From the NCBI GenBank assembly GCA_020845515.1, contig JADLFQ010000012.1:1-44871 (forward strand): 44,871 bases of DNA. Direction: 5' to 3'. Each line of letters starts with the position of its first letter. Position 1 is the first letter of the stretch. This DNA is from Anaerolineaceae bacterium (GTDB lineage Bacteria > Chloroflexota > Anaerolineae > Anaerolineales > Anaerolineaceae). The notes below the pieces were generated by a model. It saw only the letters and a program-made list of their open reading frames with translations. It was not told the DNA's origin and did not search any database. This document shows, one piece after another, positions 35,480 through 44,492 of this stretch. The position numbers and the translations under genes were made by a program.

Positions 35480-35557
35480 AATTTATCTTTCTTCTCGTTA
35501 TCAGCAAAAAGATCATCCTATTCAAACTCAAGAATCGCCGATCTGCTATCCGATGTA

Positions 35558-35586
35558 AGTATAGTACAACTATAAAATAATGGCAA
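35558..35586 (-). promoter_or_regulatory. Promoter of the XRE-cupin gene
   Basis: On the minus strand TTGCCA (35581-35586), a 17-bp spacer and TATACT (35558-35563), giving a 5' leader of about 70 nt before the ATG at 35479. Confidence 0.55.
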
Positions 35587-35644
35587 GGTATTTAATATTA
35601 TTGGCATTACAACATGTGCCACTTGACATAAATTATATTAATAC

Positions 35645-35673
35645 TTGACTTTCTTATTTTTTAATGCTATACA
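35645..35673 (+). promoter_or_regulatory. Promoter of the Pot-type transporter operon
   Basis: TTGACT (35645-35650), a 17-bp spacer and TATACA (35668-35673), about 60 bp from the divergent XRE promoter. CACTTGACAT at 35620-35629 also occurs at the nucleoside-transporter promoter (40470-40479). Transcription from here gives a leader of about 415 nt before the lipoprotein gene. Confidence 0.55.
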
Positions 35674-35710
35674 CTATATGAGGCTTTACATACTAATTAG
35701 ACCTTGTTAA

Positions 35711-35961
35711 TTGAGCCGTGGTAAGGCTAAGTGGCGTAGACCGCGTTTCGGGATTTCTGAAACCTTAAGAAAATAAGGTAAGCTCAAGAACACTTTACGG
35801 GTATGCCAAGCCCAAAAGCGAAAACCAAATGATTTGACAGAGAAAGAATATGGAATAATTTCCGAGGGAATTGAGCAACGCAACCAACCCTTTCATTAAA
35901 CAATCTTCCCTTGAGGGAAATTATTGATAATCCATTCATTAGAAACTAGCGCTCCTGTCAA
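35711..35961 (+). promoter_or_regulatory. Long structured leader of the Pot-type operon
   Basis: No coding frame is supported between 35674 and 36094. In the RNA, TTGAGC and GCTCAA near 35711-35790 can close a domain that contains two small hairpins (GTTTC/GAAAC and ACCTT/AAGGT). A second element pairs AATAATTTCC with GGAAATTATT and GGGAA with TTCCC, roughly 35850-35935. Neither matches a riboswitch consensus that I recognise. The call is structural only. Confidence 0.35.
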
Positions 35962-36094
35962 CCTCCCAATAAATAAAAATCTTGGAGTAAATGAAAATTT
36001 TCAAAAGGATGTAGGGAATTTGACACGCTAGATGAAGCGCTATTTTTATAATCAATCGAAGTATCGTATAAATTAATACTTGAAAGGAGAGGAA

Positions 36095-37255
36095 ATGTCT
36101 CGAAAACCGCTTTATCTTTTAATCACAATATTCTTCCTTTTATCATTACTGTTAACATCATGCAGCCCAAAGGCCGCGCCTGAGTCAGTGAAACAAAAGG
36201 CTACGGCAGAGGAAGCACCGCCTGCAGCGGTAGAGGAAGAAGCTTCAGATGAAATCCCCTGTGATTTTGATGAGCAAACTTGTGAATTTCTGAAAGGGCA
36301 AGACTTCACCGGTAAGACCCTTGTAGTAGGGGTTTGGGGGGGAGATATCGAGAAAATTCTTCGTGAGGTGGTTATTCCTCCACTCGAAGCGCGTGGTGCC
36401 CGTATCGAATTATTACTCGGAGGGGCCGGGGACCGGCTTGCAAAAATCTACGCTGAAAAAGATAACCCCACCATGGATATTGCCTATATCAATATTCATA
36501 CAGCCGCGCAAGCAGTACAAGATGGCGTTGTGGAACCAGCCAGCGATGAAATTCCGGCTTATGCTGATTTATATGATTTTGCTAAGTCCAATGGTTATGG
36601 AATGAGCATAACAGGCGTTGGGATACTCTATAGTAAATCTGCTTTTTCGTCTCCCCCAGAATGGGCTGACCTTTGGAAGCCGGAGTATAAAGGTAAGATT
36701 GCTTTTCCAACGTTTCCATCAACTGGCGCCGATGCAATGATGGCGGTAGCTGGTCGTTTGGAAGGCGGAGACGAACATGATACGGATATTGTTTTTAATA
36801 AAATCGCTCAACTGAAGCCGGTACCGATGGTTTTCACAAGCAATGATGAGTTGAACCTCATGATGGATAAAGGCGACATTGTAGCCGCGCCGCAATTGAG
36901 TGCGTATGCCTGGGCCGGGGTAGATCAATATGAGAGCCTTGGATTCTCCTGGCCTAAGGATCCAGGCCCAATGCTTGCTATGGATGTTCTCTGTATCGTC
37001 AAAGGGACGAAGAATAGAGATCTAGCCCTTGCCTGGACGCAAATCGCATTGAGCCCAAAAACTCAACAGGCTTACGCCGAACGGATCTATTTCGGGCCCA
37101 CGAATTCAAAGGTTCAAATTTCTGGTGACCTTACAGAACGGGTGATTTATGGTCAAGAGCGTCTAGACAGCCTGTTAAAACCGGATTATCCCTATATTGC
37201 TGAAATAAGAAAAGATCTGGTAGAGCGATGGAATAAGGAAATAATAAAGGATTAA
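36095..37255 (+). CDS. PotD-like ABC transporter substrate-binding lipoprotein
   Basis: A 386-aa secreted binding protein. The signal peptide ends in lipobox LLLTSCSP, then an Ala/Glu-rich linker, then the extracellular binding domain of the spermidine/putrescine/iron group: LVVGVWGGDIEKILREVVIPPLEARGARIELLLG, MDIAYINIHTAAQAVQDGVVEPAS, YGMSITGVGILYSKSAF and FPTFPSTGADAMM. The ligand is probably a polyamine-like or other organic cation, but this subfamily also binds thiamine and phosphonates. ATG 36095 has AAAGGAG upstream. It is the first gene of the transporter operon after a long leader. Confidence 0.9.
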   Translation: MSRKPLYLLITIFFLLSLLLTSCSPKAAPESVKQKATAEEAPPAAVEEEASDEIPCDFDEQTCEFLKGQDFTGKTLVVGVWGGDIEKILREVVIPPLEARGARIELLLGGAGDRLAKIYAEKDNPTMDIAYINIHTAAQAVQDGVVEPASDEIPAYADLYDFAKSNGYGMSITGVGILYSKSAFSSPPEWADLWKPEYKGKIAFPTFPSTGADAMMAVAGRLEGGDEHDTDIVFNKIAQLKPVPMVFTSNDELNLMMDKGDIVAAPQLSAYAWAGVDQYESLGFSWPKDPGPMLAMDVLCIVKGTKNRDLALAWTQIALSPKTQQAYAERIYFGPTNSKVQISGDLTERVIYGQERLDSLLKPDYPYIAEIRKDLVERWNKEIIKD

Positions 37256-37372
37256 CTGTAAGAGGGCTCAGAAGGGGTAAAGTAATGGATCGTGGTGTAT
37301 TACTTTACCCCTTCCCCAAACTTGGCCGCGACCACTTGATAAAAAACTTTCTGATAAATTAAGAGCGATGCT

Positions 37373-38245
37373 ATGAGCACGGGAAAATCAGTTTGGTACA
37401 AGGCTATCTTGCTTTCACCAGCTGTACTCATAAGTCTATTCGTCTTTGTTATCCCGTTTTTCCAGCTGGTTATTTTTAGTTTTTGGAGATATCGCCCCTC
37501 TTCAAATATCCCTGAACCAGCTTTTTCACTGGCGAATTATTCTCATTTATTAATTACGGAAGGCTCCTACTATCTGGGCGTATATTGGGACACTATTCGA
37601 ATTGGTTTTATTGCAACTGTAATCGTCTTTATTGTTTCATATCCCCTTTCCTGGTACATTGCGCGCCAGAAAGGGATGAAGAAAGGGATCTTAATCCTCC
37701 TGGTCATGTTACCGATGATTGGGGGCGGCATGATCCAGACCCTTGGATGGATTGTTTTTCTAATGCCTTATGGCGTACTCAATGGGTCTCTGCGCGAACT
37801 GGGGATCATTCAGTCCTCGCTTAAATTGCTAGGGAATGACATTGGCGTAATCATTGGTTTGGTACAATCCTTTATACCTGTTATGGTCTTGCCATTGGTT
37901 ACCGCATTGGGATCAATCAATCCAGTCTTGGAGCCTGCGGCGAGATCATTAGGTGCAGGCCCATGGAAAGTTTTTTTTAAGATTACATTTCCGCTCAGTT
38001 TACCAGGCGCAATTGCAGGCGCGCTCCTGGTTTTCTTGTCAAACATTACTTCATTTGTCACACCTCTGCTTCTTGGATTGGGAAAAGTTCAGATGTTTGC
38101 AACCGTTTCCTATACCATGGGCGTCGAGGTAATGAATTACCCCTTTGCTTCAGCTTTTGCGTTCTTCCCAATGGTTGTAATTTTAGTAGGATGGTTAGGC
38201 TTCAAGAATATTAAGAGACTTATACATAGTAAAGCACTGAATTGA
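37373..38245 (+). CDS. PotB-like ABC transporter permease
   Basis: A 290-aa inner-membrane permease with six hydrophobic segments and the EAA loop EPAARSLGAGPWKVFFKITFPLSLPGAI that docks with the ATPase. The N-terminus (LSPAVLISLFVFVIPFFQLVIFSF) is typical of the PotB/CysU group. It lies about 117 bp after the binding-protein gene; the next permease starts at its stop codon. Confidence 0.9.
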   Translation: MSTGKSVWYKAILLSPAVLISLFVFVIPFFQLVIFSFWRYRPSSNIPEPAFSLANYSHLLITEGSYYLGVYWDTIRIGFIATVIVFIVSYPLSWYIARQKGMKKGILILLVMLPMIGGGMIQTLGWIVFLMPYGVLNGSLRELGIIQSSLKLLGNDIGVIIGLVQSFIPVMVLPLVTALGSINPVLEPAARSLGAGPWKVFFKITFPLSLPGAIAGALLVFLSNITSFVTPLLLGLGKVQMFATVSYTMGVEVMNYPFASAFAFFPMVVILVGWLGFKNIKRLIHSKALN

Positions 38246-38247
38246 GA

Positions 38248-39045
38248 ATGGATATGAGTGAAAAGGTTTTTAATTACTCGACCACGATATTAGCCTATTT
38301 AGTTCTCTTCTTTCTTCTCTTGCCAATTGCTATGATCATCGTCGGGGCAGTGAATCCTGCTCCTATCTTCTCCTTTCCCCCAAAAGGGGTGTCTCTTGTA
38401 TGGTTCAATACTTTCCTACAAAGCAAGGAATATCAATCTGCCATACGGGTGAGCACGGTTGTAGCCTCTTATGCCGTCGTCATTGGGCTTTTTGCAGGGA
38501 TACCAGCAGCCTTTGCCCTGGACCGGTATCAATTTGCTGCGAAGAACATTGTTCATAGTCTCTTTCTCTCCTCGATGATGCTTCCGAGAGTGATTTGGGC
38601 AATAGGATTATTGCAATTCTATTCGAACCTTAAGATGCTAGGATCATTAATTGGCCTCATTCTGGCTCATGTCATGATGGTGATGCCTTATGTAATCAGG
38701 ATGGTTCTGGCCAGTTTATCCTTTGTAAACCGTGATTTGGAGACAGCAGCCCAAAGTCTTGGTGCAACACCAAGACGTTCATTCTTAGAAATTACACTAC
38801 CTTTAGTGCTGCCGGGTATCATTGTCGGCGCAGTTCTTGGCTTTGTCGTCTCCTTTACGGATACTGTTATCGCTGTGTTCATATCCGGCGTTCGAAATAT
38901 AACTTTTCCAGTCAGAATTTATGTTCAACAACGCGGTCAAGGGCTGGATCCCGTAGCTATTGCAGGCAGTGTAATTGTTATCCTGGTAATCTTTATGATC
39001 GAGATCATTGGAGAAAAGTTATTTAAATGGTCAAGATTCATGTAA
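38248..39045 (+). CDS. PotC-like ABC transporter permease
   Basis: A 265-aa permease with six hydrophobic segments and the EAA loop ETAAQSLGATPRRSFLEITLPLVLPGIIVGA. ILAYLVLFFLLLPIAMIIVGAV begins the first helix. The start used is ATG 38248; a TTG at 38242 overlaps the stop of the preceding gene. It completes the heterodimeric channel with the PotB-like protein. Confidence 0.9.
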   Translation: MDMSEKVFNYSTTILAYLVLFFLLLPIAMIIVGAVNPAPIFSFPPKGVSLVWFNTFLQSKEYQSAIRVSTVVASYAVVIGLFAGIPAAFALDRYQFAAKNIVHSLFLSSMMLPRVIWAIGLLQFYSNLKMLGSLIGLILAHVMMVMPYVIRMVLASLSFVNRDLETAAQSLGATPRRSFLEITLPLVLPGIIVGAVLGFVVSFTDTVIAVFISGVRNITFPVRIYVQQRGQGLDPVAIAGSVIVILVIFMIEIIGEKLFKWSRFM

Positions 39046-39180
39046 TGATATAAGTCTGAATAGAACGCATTTCAAAGATAGTTTGAGCAAAATCAGGATA
39101 CAAGCTAATTGAACCGGACTGAGGGATTTTTCGACTTTACGCTATAAGGTCATTTGCTGCGAAGGAAGGATCACTGGGCT

Positions 39181-40311
39181 ATGCCAAGTTCAAAAGATAT
39201 TATTCTTACAATAGCGGGTTTGTATAAATCGTATGGTGATAATTATGTACTTAAAAACATTAATCTCGATGTCTATGCTGGGGAGTTATTGATACTTCTG
39301 GGCCCTTCTGGTTGTGGAAAAACGACCCTTTTGCGCATTATCAATGGACAGATTGAGTCAGGCTCGGGTACGCTATTGCTTAGCGGCAAAGATATTACGA
39401 ATGTTCAATGTAGCAAACGCGATATGGGATTCGTATTTCAGAGCTATGCGCTTTTCCCTCACATGGATGTTGCCAATAATATTGCCTTTGGTCTGCGGAT
39501 GCGCAAGGTACCTAAGGGGGAAATTAAGAAGAAGGTTGATTCGGCTCTAGAGACAGTGCACCTCGCTGGCCTCGGGAATCGTAAAATTAATGAGTTATCC
39601 GGTGGCCAACAGCAAAGGGTTGCTCTGGCACGCGCCTTAGTCTTACGTCCCTCGTTGCTTCTAATGGATGAGCCGCTTTCCAACCTTGATGCAAAACTCC
39701 GCGCTTCAGTGCGTGTTGAAATTGCCCAGATTCAAAAAGCGTTGGGAATTACCACCATCCTTGTCACCCATGATCAGGTCGAAGCCATGACCATGGGAGA
39801 TCGCATTGCTTTGATGCAGGATGGCATTATCCAACAAATTTCTAAGCCGCTTGATATCTATGAATATCCTGCCAACATGTTCGTTGCTAGTTTTGATGGA
39901 AGCCCGAGCATCAATTTCTTTCGAGTTCAAATAGATGAAAACTATTCGCTGATCTCCGAATTTGGAGCAACGGTTCCTATTCAATCTTTTCGTGAATATT
40001 TGAAATGCAATTTTAAGGTTACAGAAGTTCCTGAGGGAGAATATATCTTGGGAGTTCGTCCTGAGGATATCTTAATCTATAATCAGTTTGTAAATGATCA
40101 TTCAGTTGCTAAAGGATTAATCACTTATATTGAGCCTTTGGGTTCAGAAACACTTGTCCATCTAAAAGTAGCAAATACGGAGATTGTTTCAAGATTGCCA
40201 AGGTTGGTAACTGATATGAAAAGCAATGACGAGGTGTTTATTAGTTTTAGACCATCATCCTGTCACTTATTTGAAAAGGAATCTGGAAGACGGATTGAAT
40301 TCGCTCAGTGA
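39181..40311 (+). CDS. PotA-like ABC transporter ATPase
   Basis: A 376-aa ATPase with Walker A LGPSGCGKTTLL, signature ELSGGQQQRVALARAL, Walker B LLLMDEPLSNLDAKLR and the switch His in LVTHDQVEAMTMGDRI, followed by a C-terminal TOBE-type regulatory domain (about residues 240-376; YILGVRPEDI). This is the PotA/MalK class layout. ATG 39181 is preferred with GGAAGGA 10 nt upstream; a TTG at 39154 overlaps it. It lies 135 bp after the PotC-like gene. Confidence 0.93.
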   Translation: MPSSKDIILTIAGLYKSYGDNYVLKNINLDVYAGELLILLGPSGCGKTTLLRIINGQIESGSGTLLLSGKDITNVQCSKRDMGFVFQSYALFPHMDVANNIAFGLRMRKVPKGEIKKKVDSALETVHLAGLGNRKINELSGGQQQRVALARALVLRPSLLLMDEPLSNLDAKLRASVRVEIAQIQKALGITTILVTHDQVEAMTMGDRIALMQDGIIQQISKPLDIYEYPANMFVASFDGSPSINFFRVQIDENYSLISEFGATVPIQSFREYLKCNFKVTEVPEGEYILGVRPEDILIYNQFVNDHSVAKGLITYIEPLGSETLVHLKVANTEIVSRLPRLVTDMKSNDEVFISFRPSSCHLFEKESGRRIEFAQ

Positions 40312-40373
40312 GACCGGCAATATGTTTTTAAATTTTGGACATCACCCCAAGATTTAATTTCTACAGATTCCAC

Positions 40374-40412
40374 AAAAAACTGGCCGGAAAATCCAGCTAA
40401 GTTCACCGGCCA
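40374..40412 (-). terminator. Hairpin with T-run on the minus strand after the Pot operon
   Basis: TGGCCGG (40381-40387) pairs with CCGGCCA (40406-40412) around an 18-nt loop. The T-run (GTTTTTTG) follows on the minus strand, opposite to both neighbouring operons, so it is an orphan terminator or a remnant. It could still weakly end plus-strand transcripts as a stem. Confidence 0.4.
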
Positions 40413-40472
40413 TCCTGTGGGTATGGATAATCTGTCGTTGTCATGAGAATTGATATTCATGTAATATGACAC

Positions 40473-40502
40473 TTGACATTAAATTTAAACTAAATATATA
40501 AT
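40473..40502 (+). promoter_or_regulatory. Promoter of the nucleoside-type transporter operon
   Basis: TTGACA (40473-40478), an 18-bp spacer and a perfect TATAAT (40497-40502). CACTTGA (40470-40476) and TCAAGTG (40511-40517) form an inverted repeat around the -10 region, a possible operator. CACTTGACAT recurs at 35620-35629 in the XRE/Pot divergent region. Confidence 0.65.
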
Positions 40503-40572
40503 AATGTGTCTCAAGTGTGGGTTATCTCAAGACATTTATAACGTTACCTGGATGATTTAACTTTAGCAAAAT

Positions 40573-40620
40573 TTCTCAGCCCAGATCATAATTTGTTTCA
40601 TAAATTTAATCAACTGATTT
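40573..40620. repeat. Right copy of 48-bp direct repeat around the Pot cassette
   Basis: The partner of 33700-33747; the 34-bp core at 40587-40620 is identical. It lies between the nucleoside-transporter promoter and its first gene, i.e. in the predicted 5' leader. Confidence 0.9.
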
Positions 40621-40661
40621 AGAATCGGTCATGCTCAATCTAAGTGGTGGGGAGGAAAAAC

Positions 40662-42185
40662 TTGCCTTCTGCTGTCCGTATGGAAAATATTACCAAAAGA
40701 TTCCCCGGCGTCCTGGACAACGACCATGTCACGGTTGATATCGCCAGGGGGGAAATTCATGCCTTGCTGGGGGAAAACGGCGCCGGTAAAACGACCCTGA
40801 TGAACATCCTGTACGGGCTTTACCACCCCGATGCCGGAAATATCTTTGTCAACGATCGGCCTGTCACGATCAGTTCACCTTTGGATGCCATCTCAAAAGG
40901 CGTAGGGATGATCCACCAGCATTTCATGCTGATCCCGGTTTTTACGGTGGCAGAGAACATTGCCCTTGGGGAAGAAATGCAAGGGAATCCGTTTGTTGAT
41001 CTTGAACTTACCCGTAAGCGCATCCTGGATTTGTCCAAGGCAACCGGATTGCACATTGATCCTGACGCGCGCGTTGAACAGTTGAGCGTGGGGGACCAGC
41101 AGCGGGTGGAGATCATCAAAGCCCTCCTGCGTGGCGTCAATGTGCTGATCATGGATGAACCCACCTCGGTTTTGACCCCCCAGGAGGCCGACGAGCTGTT
41201 TGTGGTGCTGCGCAAATTGGCAGAGGAAGGGAAAACAATTATCTTCATCACCCACAAGTTGAGAGAAGTGATGGCGATCAGCGACCGCATCACCATCCTG
41301 CGTGGCGGCAAAGTGGTCAATACGGTCAATACCAGAGAAGTCGATCGGGATAGCCTGGCGAATATGATGGTTGGACGAAAAATATTCCTCAACTTTGATC
41401 GCAAAGCGCTTAATGTGGGAAATCAGGTCTTGGAATTAAAGAATGTCAGCGCCCTGAACGACCGGGGTTTGCCTGCTCTAAAAGAGGTTTCCCTCGCGAT
41501 GCGCGCCGGAGAAATCCTTGGCGTGGCCGGCGTGGATGGGAATGGCCAGAGCGAACTGGCAGATGTCATTATGGGTCTGCGACCCGTGACCCATGGGGAT
41601 ATCATTGTAAAAGGGAGATCGGTTGTTCACAAAGATGCGTCCTATGTCATCAAACAGGGCATATCGGCAATCCCCTTCTCCCGGCACGAAGAAGGTCTCG
41701 TTTTGACCTTTAGTGTTAAAGATAACCTTATTCTCAAAGAATTTTATAACCCACCCTTTAGTGATAAAGGTCTTCTGGATTTTAAAGTCATCCAGGACAA
41801 TGCCCAGAGAATGATCAAGGAATATGATATTCGAACAACGGGGCCAGATGCCAAAGTTGGCAATATGAGCGGCGGAAACCAGCAAAAAGTTGTCCTGGCC
41901 CGCGAGATCTCTCGAAAACCGGATATCTTGATCGCCTGCCAGCCCACGCACGGCCTGGATATTGGCGCCACAGAATATGTGCGCCAGCAACTCCTGAATC
42001 AGCGGGACAGCGGGATTTCGGTGATGTTAATTTCTACTGAACTGGAGGAAATTCTCTCTCTTAGTGATCGCATCATTGTGATGTATGAAGGTCAGATTAT
42101 GGGCGAGGTTCCGGCAGAACAGGCCGACCTGCAAGAAATCGGGAAAATGATGCTCGGCGTCCGTTTGGAGGCTGCCAAGGTTTAA
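40662..42185 (+). CDS. Nucleoside/simple-sugar-type ABC transporter ATPase (two ATPase domains)
   Basis: A 507-aa tandem ATPase of the RbsA/NupO class. Domain 1 has Walker A LLGENGAGKTTLMNIL, signature QLSVGDQQRVEIIKAL and Walker B VLIMDEPTSVLTPQE; domain 2 has a degenerate Walker A (GVDGNGQSELAD), NMSGGNQQKVVLAREI and LIACQPTHGLDIGA. The CQPTHGLD variant is common in purine-nucleoside/BMP transporters. The start is inferred as TTG 40662 because GGGGAGG lies 6 nt upstream; an in-frame GTG at 40644 precedes that site. Genes downstream give the permeases and the BMP lipoprotein. Confidence 0.9.
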   Translation: MPSAVRMENITKRFPGVLDNDHVTVDIARGEIHALLGENGAGKTTLMNILYGLYHPDAGNIFVNDRPVTISSPLDAISKGVGMIHQHFMLIPVFTVAENIALGEEMQGNPFVDLELTRKRILDLSKATGLHIDPDARVEQLSVGDQQRVEIIKALLRGVNVLIMDEPTSVLTPQEADELFVVLRKLAEEGKTIIFITHKLREVMAISDRITILRGGKVVNTVNTREVDRDSLANMMVGRKIFLNFDRKALNVGNQVLELKNVSALNDRGLPALKEVSLAMRAGEILGVAGVDGNGQSELADVIMGLRPVTHGDIIVKGRSVVHKDASYVIKQGISAIPFSRHEEGLVLTFSVKDNLILKEFYNPPFSDKGLLDFKVIQDNAQRMIKEYDIRTTGPDAKVGNMSGGNQQKVVLAREISRKPDILIACQPTHGLDIGATEYVRQQLLNQRDSGISVMLISTELEEILSLSDRIIVMYEGQIMGEVPAEQADLQEIGKMMLGVRLEAAKV

Positions 42186-42243
42186 TTCTGTTTATCACAT
42201 CAGCCAGCCTCAAAACCACTTCTCTATTAAAAAGGTAGGGTTC

Positions 42244-43368
42244 ATGACCGAAAATTCAACCAAAGATCCAGTGAAGACCTCTCGAATTGATCTAAATAAA
42301 CTCGACCGGATGGTCCGGAGGTTTGAGCGCCTCTTTGTATTTCTTGTGCCGATCGTCGCTGTTCTTTCAGCGCTCATTCTAATGGCTTTCCTCATCTTTT
42401 CGGTGGGGTCCGACCCATGGGTCGCTTATAAGGGATTGTTCTCAGGGATGTTTGGCAATAATTTTGATACAGCCAACACCCTCAACCGGGCGGCGCCTTT
42501 GATGCTGATGGGATTGGGCGTCGCGGTGGCTTTTCGCGGCGGTTTATTTAACATTGGAGGTGAAGGTCAGATCGCGATGGGGGGGTTGTTTGCAAGCATT
42601 GTGGGCATTTATATAACAGGCATTCCTTCAATCGTCCACATCCCTCTCTGCATCCTGGCTGGTTTTATCGGCGGGGCGGTCTGGTCAATTCTGCCCGGCT
42701 ATTTCTTCGCAAAGCATGGGATCAACCTGATCATCACAACCGTCATGATGAACGAAATTGCAAACAGTCTGGTGGCAGCTATGGTTAAGGGCCCCTTGCT
42801 TGAACCGCCTGGCTATGAGCCGCAATCGTACAAAGTGTTGGAATCTGCCCGTCTGCCATTGATCTGGGAGGGAACCCGTCTTCATGCCGGGATCTTGATC
42901 GCCATACTGGCGGCGGTGATATTCTACATTATTCTTTTCCGCACTCCTTTTGGCTTTGCGGTTCGCTGTGTTGGAGAAAACGAAACCGCTGCCAAACACA
43001 GCGGTCTGAAGGTCTTCAGAATACGGATGCTTCTGATGATGATCAGCGGCGGTCTGGGAGGGATCGCCGGCGCTGCGGAAATCCTTGGCGCCCAATACCG
43101 CTTGCGTGAGGCTTTCCTGGCCAACTATGGGTACGAGGCCCTGGCAGTCGCTCTGCTGGGACAAAAACATCCTCTGGGAGTGATCATCTCGGGTGTGTTG
43201 TTTGGCGGCTTGAAAGCTGGCGGCGCAAGTATGCAGCGAGCCACCAATTTGCCCATGGCGCTGGTGGCGGTGGTTAGCGGGGTGATCATTTTGTTTGTGA
43301 TTGCCAGCGGAATTTTGACACGGCTGCCCCGTTATCTGGCCAAGAAGGAGGCGAGCCGTGGAGCTTGA
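42244..43368 (+). CDS. Nucleoside-type ABC transporter permease 1
   Basis: A 374-aa BPD_transp_2 family permease with a charged N-terminus (about 30 residues), about ten hydrophobic helices and the motif AAPLMLMGLGVAVAFRGGLFNIGGEGQIAMGG, characteristic of the nucleoside branch (NupP-like). The cytoplasmic loop VRCVGENETAAKHSGLKVF contacts the ATPase. It starts with ATG and overlaps the next permease by 11 nt. Confidence 0.9.
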   Translation: MTENSTKDPVKTSRIDLNKLDRMVRRFERLFVFLVPIVAVLSALILMAFLIFSVGSDPWVAYKGLFSGMFGNNFDTANTLNRAAPLMLMGLGVAVAFRGGLFNIGGEGQIAMGGLFASIVGIYITGIPSIVHIPLCILAGFIGGAVWSILPGYFFAKHGINLIITTVMMNEIANSLVAAMVKGPLLEPPGYEPQSYKVLESARLPLIWEGTRLHAGILIAILAAVIFYIILFRTPFGFAVRCVGENETAAKHSGLKVFRIRMLLMMISGGLGGIAGAAEILGAQYRLREAFLANYGYEALAVALLGQKHPLGVIISGVLFGGLKAGGASMQRATNLPMALVAVVSGVIILFVIASGILTRLPRYLAKKEASRGA

Positions 43369-44305
43369 GGCAATCCTTTCCCTGTTTTCACAGGAATTCT
43401 TCTACTCGACCATCCGCATGGCAACGCCAATCGTTATGGCTGCCATTGGCGAGGTCATCATGGAACGCGCTGGTATCCTGAACCTGGGGATCGAGTCGAT
43501 GATGATGTTTGGCGCTTTTTTTGGGGTGGTGGGCGCCGCGACTTTTGGGAACGCCTGGATGGGTATGCTAACCGGTGTCGTTGCCGGGGCTTTAGCCGGT
43601 GCTCTGTTTGGCTTTATCGTCATCACGCTGCGCGCCAACCAGTCCGTGACTGGAACAGCGTTTAACATCATTGGGTATGGTTTGACCACATTTCTTGCCC
43701 GTGTACTCTGGGGCATTCGCTCAGAACCGCTTAAGGTCTCTCAATTTCAGGATATACCCCTGCCTTTCTTGAGCGATATCCCCTTTTTAGGATACGTGTT
43801 ATTCGACCATGACCCAACGGTATACATCGCTTATATCGTGGTGATTGTATCTACCATTTTCCTGTTCAGAACGATCTGGGGGTTGCGAATTCGTGCCATC
43901 GGCGAGCATCCCCGCGCGGCAGAGACGATCGGGATCAATGTCTTTCGATATCGCTACGTCGCCGCGCTCATCGCCGGGGGGCTGGCCGCTTTTGGCGGCG
44001 CGATGCTTTCTCTGGCTCAATTGGATATGTTTGTTGATCGTATGTCCGGCGGGCGTGGTTTTTTTGCCCTTGCGGCGGTCATCCTCGGACGTTGGCATCC
44101 GGTTGGTGTGGCGTTGGGATGCCTGCTGTTTGGCGCCGGAAACGCCATCCAGATGCGGGTCCAGGCTTTTGGCCTGAAGATCGCTCCCGACCTGCTCATC
44201 GCATTCCCATTTGTCCTGACGTTGTTGGTGGTGATTGTATTTCGATCTACAGCCAACCCCAAGGCTCTTGCCAAGCCTTATGAGAAAGAAGCAACATTAG
44301 AATAA
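43358..44305 (+). CDS. Nucleoside-type ABC transporter permease 2
   Basis: A 315-aa permease, NupQ-like: FYSTIRMATPIVMAAIGEVIMERAGILNLGIESMMMFGA, LRANQSVTGTAFNIIGYG and the loop RAIGEHPRAAETIGINVFRYR. It starts at GTG with AAGGAGG upstream and overlaps permease 1 by 11 nt, so translation is coupled. The channel is formed with permease 1. Confidence 0.9.
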   Translation: MELEAILSLFSQEFFYSTIRMATPIVMAAIGEVIMERAGILNLGIESMMMFGAFFGVVGAATFGNAWMGMLTGVVAGALAGALFGFIVITLRANQSVTGTAFNIIGYGLTTFLARVLWGIRSEPLKVSQFQDIPLPFLSDIPFLGYVLFDHDPTVYIAYIVVIVSTIFLFRTIWGLRIRAIGEHPRAAETIGINVFRYRYVAALIAGGLAAFGGAMLSLAQLDMFVDRMSGGRGFFALAAVILGRWHPVGVALGCLLFGAGNAIQMRVQAFGLKIAPDLLIAFPFVLTLLVVIVFRSTANPKALAKPYEKEATLE

Positions 44306-44492
44306 TAAATTTCGGCGGGAGGAGGTGGTCTTATCTTAAAAAGAAGAAGATACAAGAATTGCACCAGAACCATACCAAACAGTTCAACAATAGACCTTGG
44401 CTTCCTAATATAAAAAAATGTCGGAGAAACAAAATAACAATGAATCTTGTTGGTAAGGAAGCATTAAACGTATACCCTAGAGGAGAGATGAG

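Larger units (their letters stand above)
33700..40620. mobile_element. Putative 6.9-kb cassette between 48-bp direct repeats
   Basis: The repeats bracket a self-contained set: MBL hydrolase, XRE-cupin regulator and a spermidine/putrescine-type ABC transporter. The genes outside (YeiH-type exporter, nucleoside transporter) would be adjacent and divergent without it. No recombinase is present. The nucleoside transporter's best promoter lies just inside the right repeat, which argues that the boundary is either further left or that the repeats are regulatory. Confidence 0.3.

Noticed and set aside
35711-35790. Group II intron domain V in the Pot leader
   Set aside because: The segment begins GAGCCGTG like a domain V, but the rest of the 34-nt hairpin pattern and any intron-encoded reverse transcriptase are missing.
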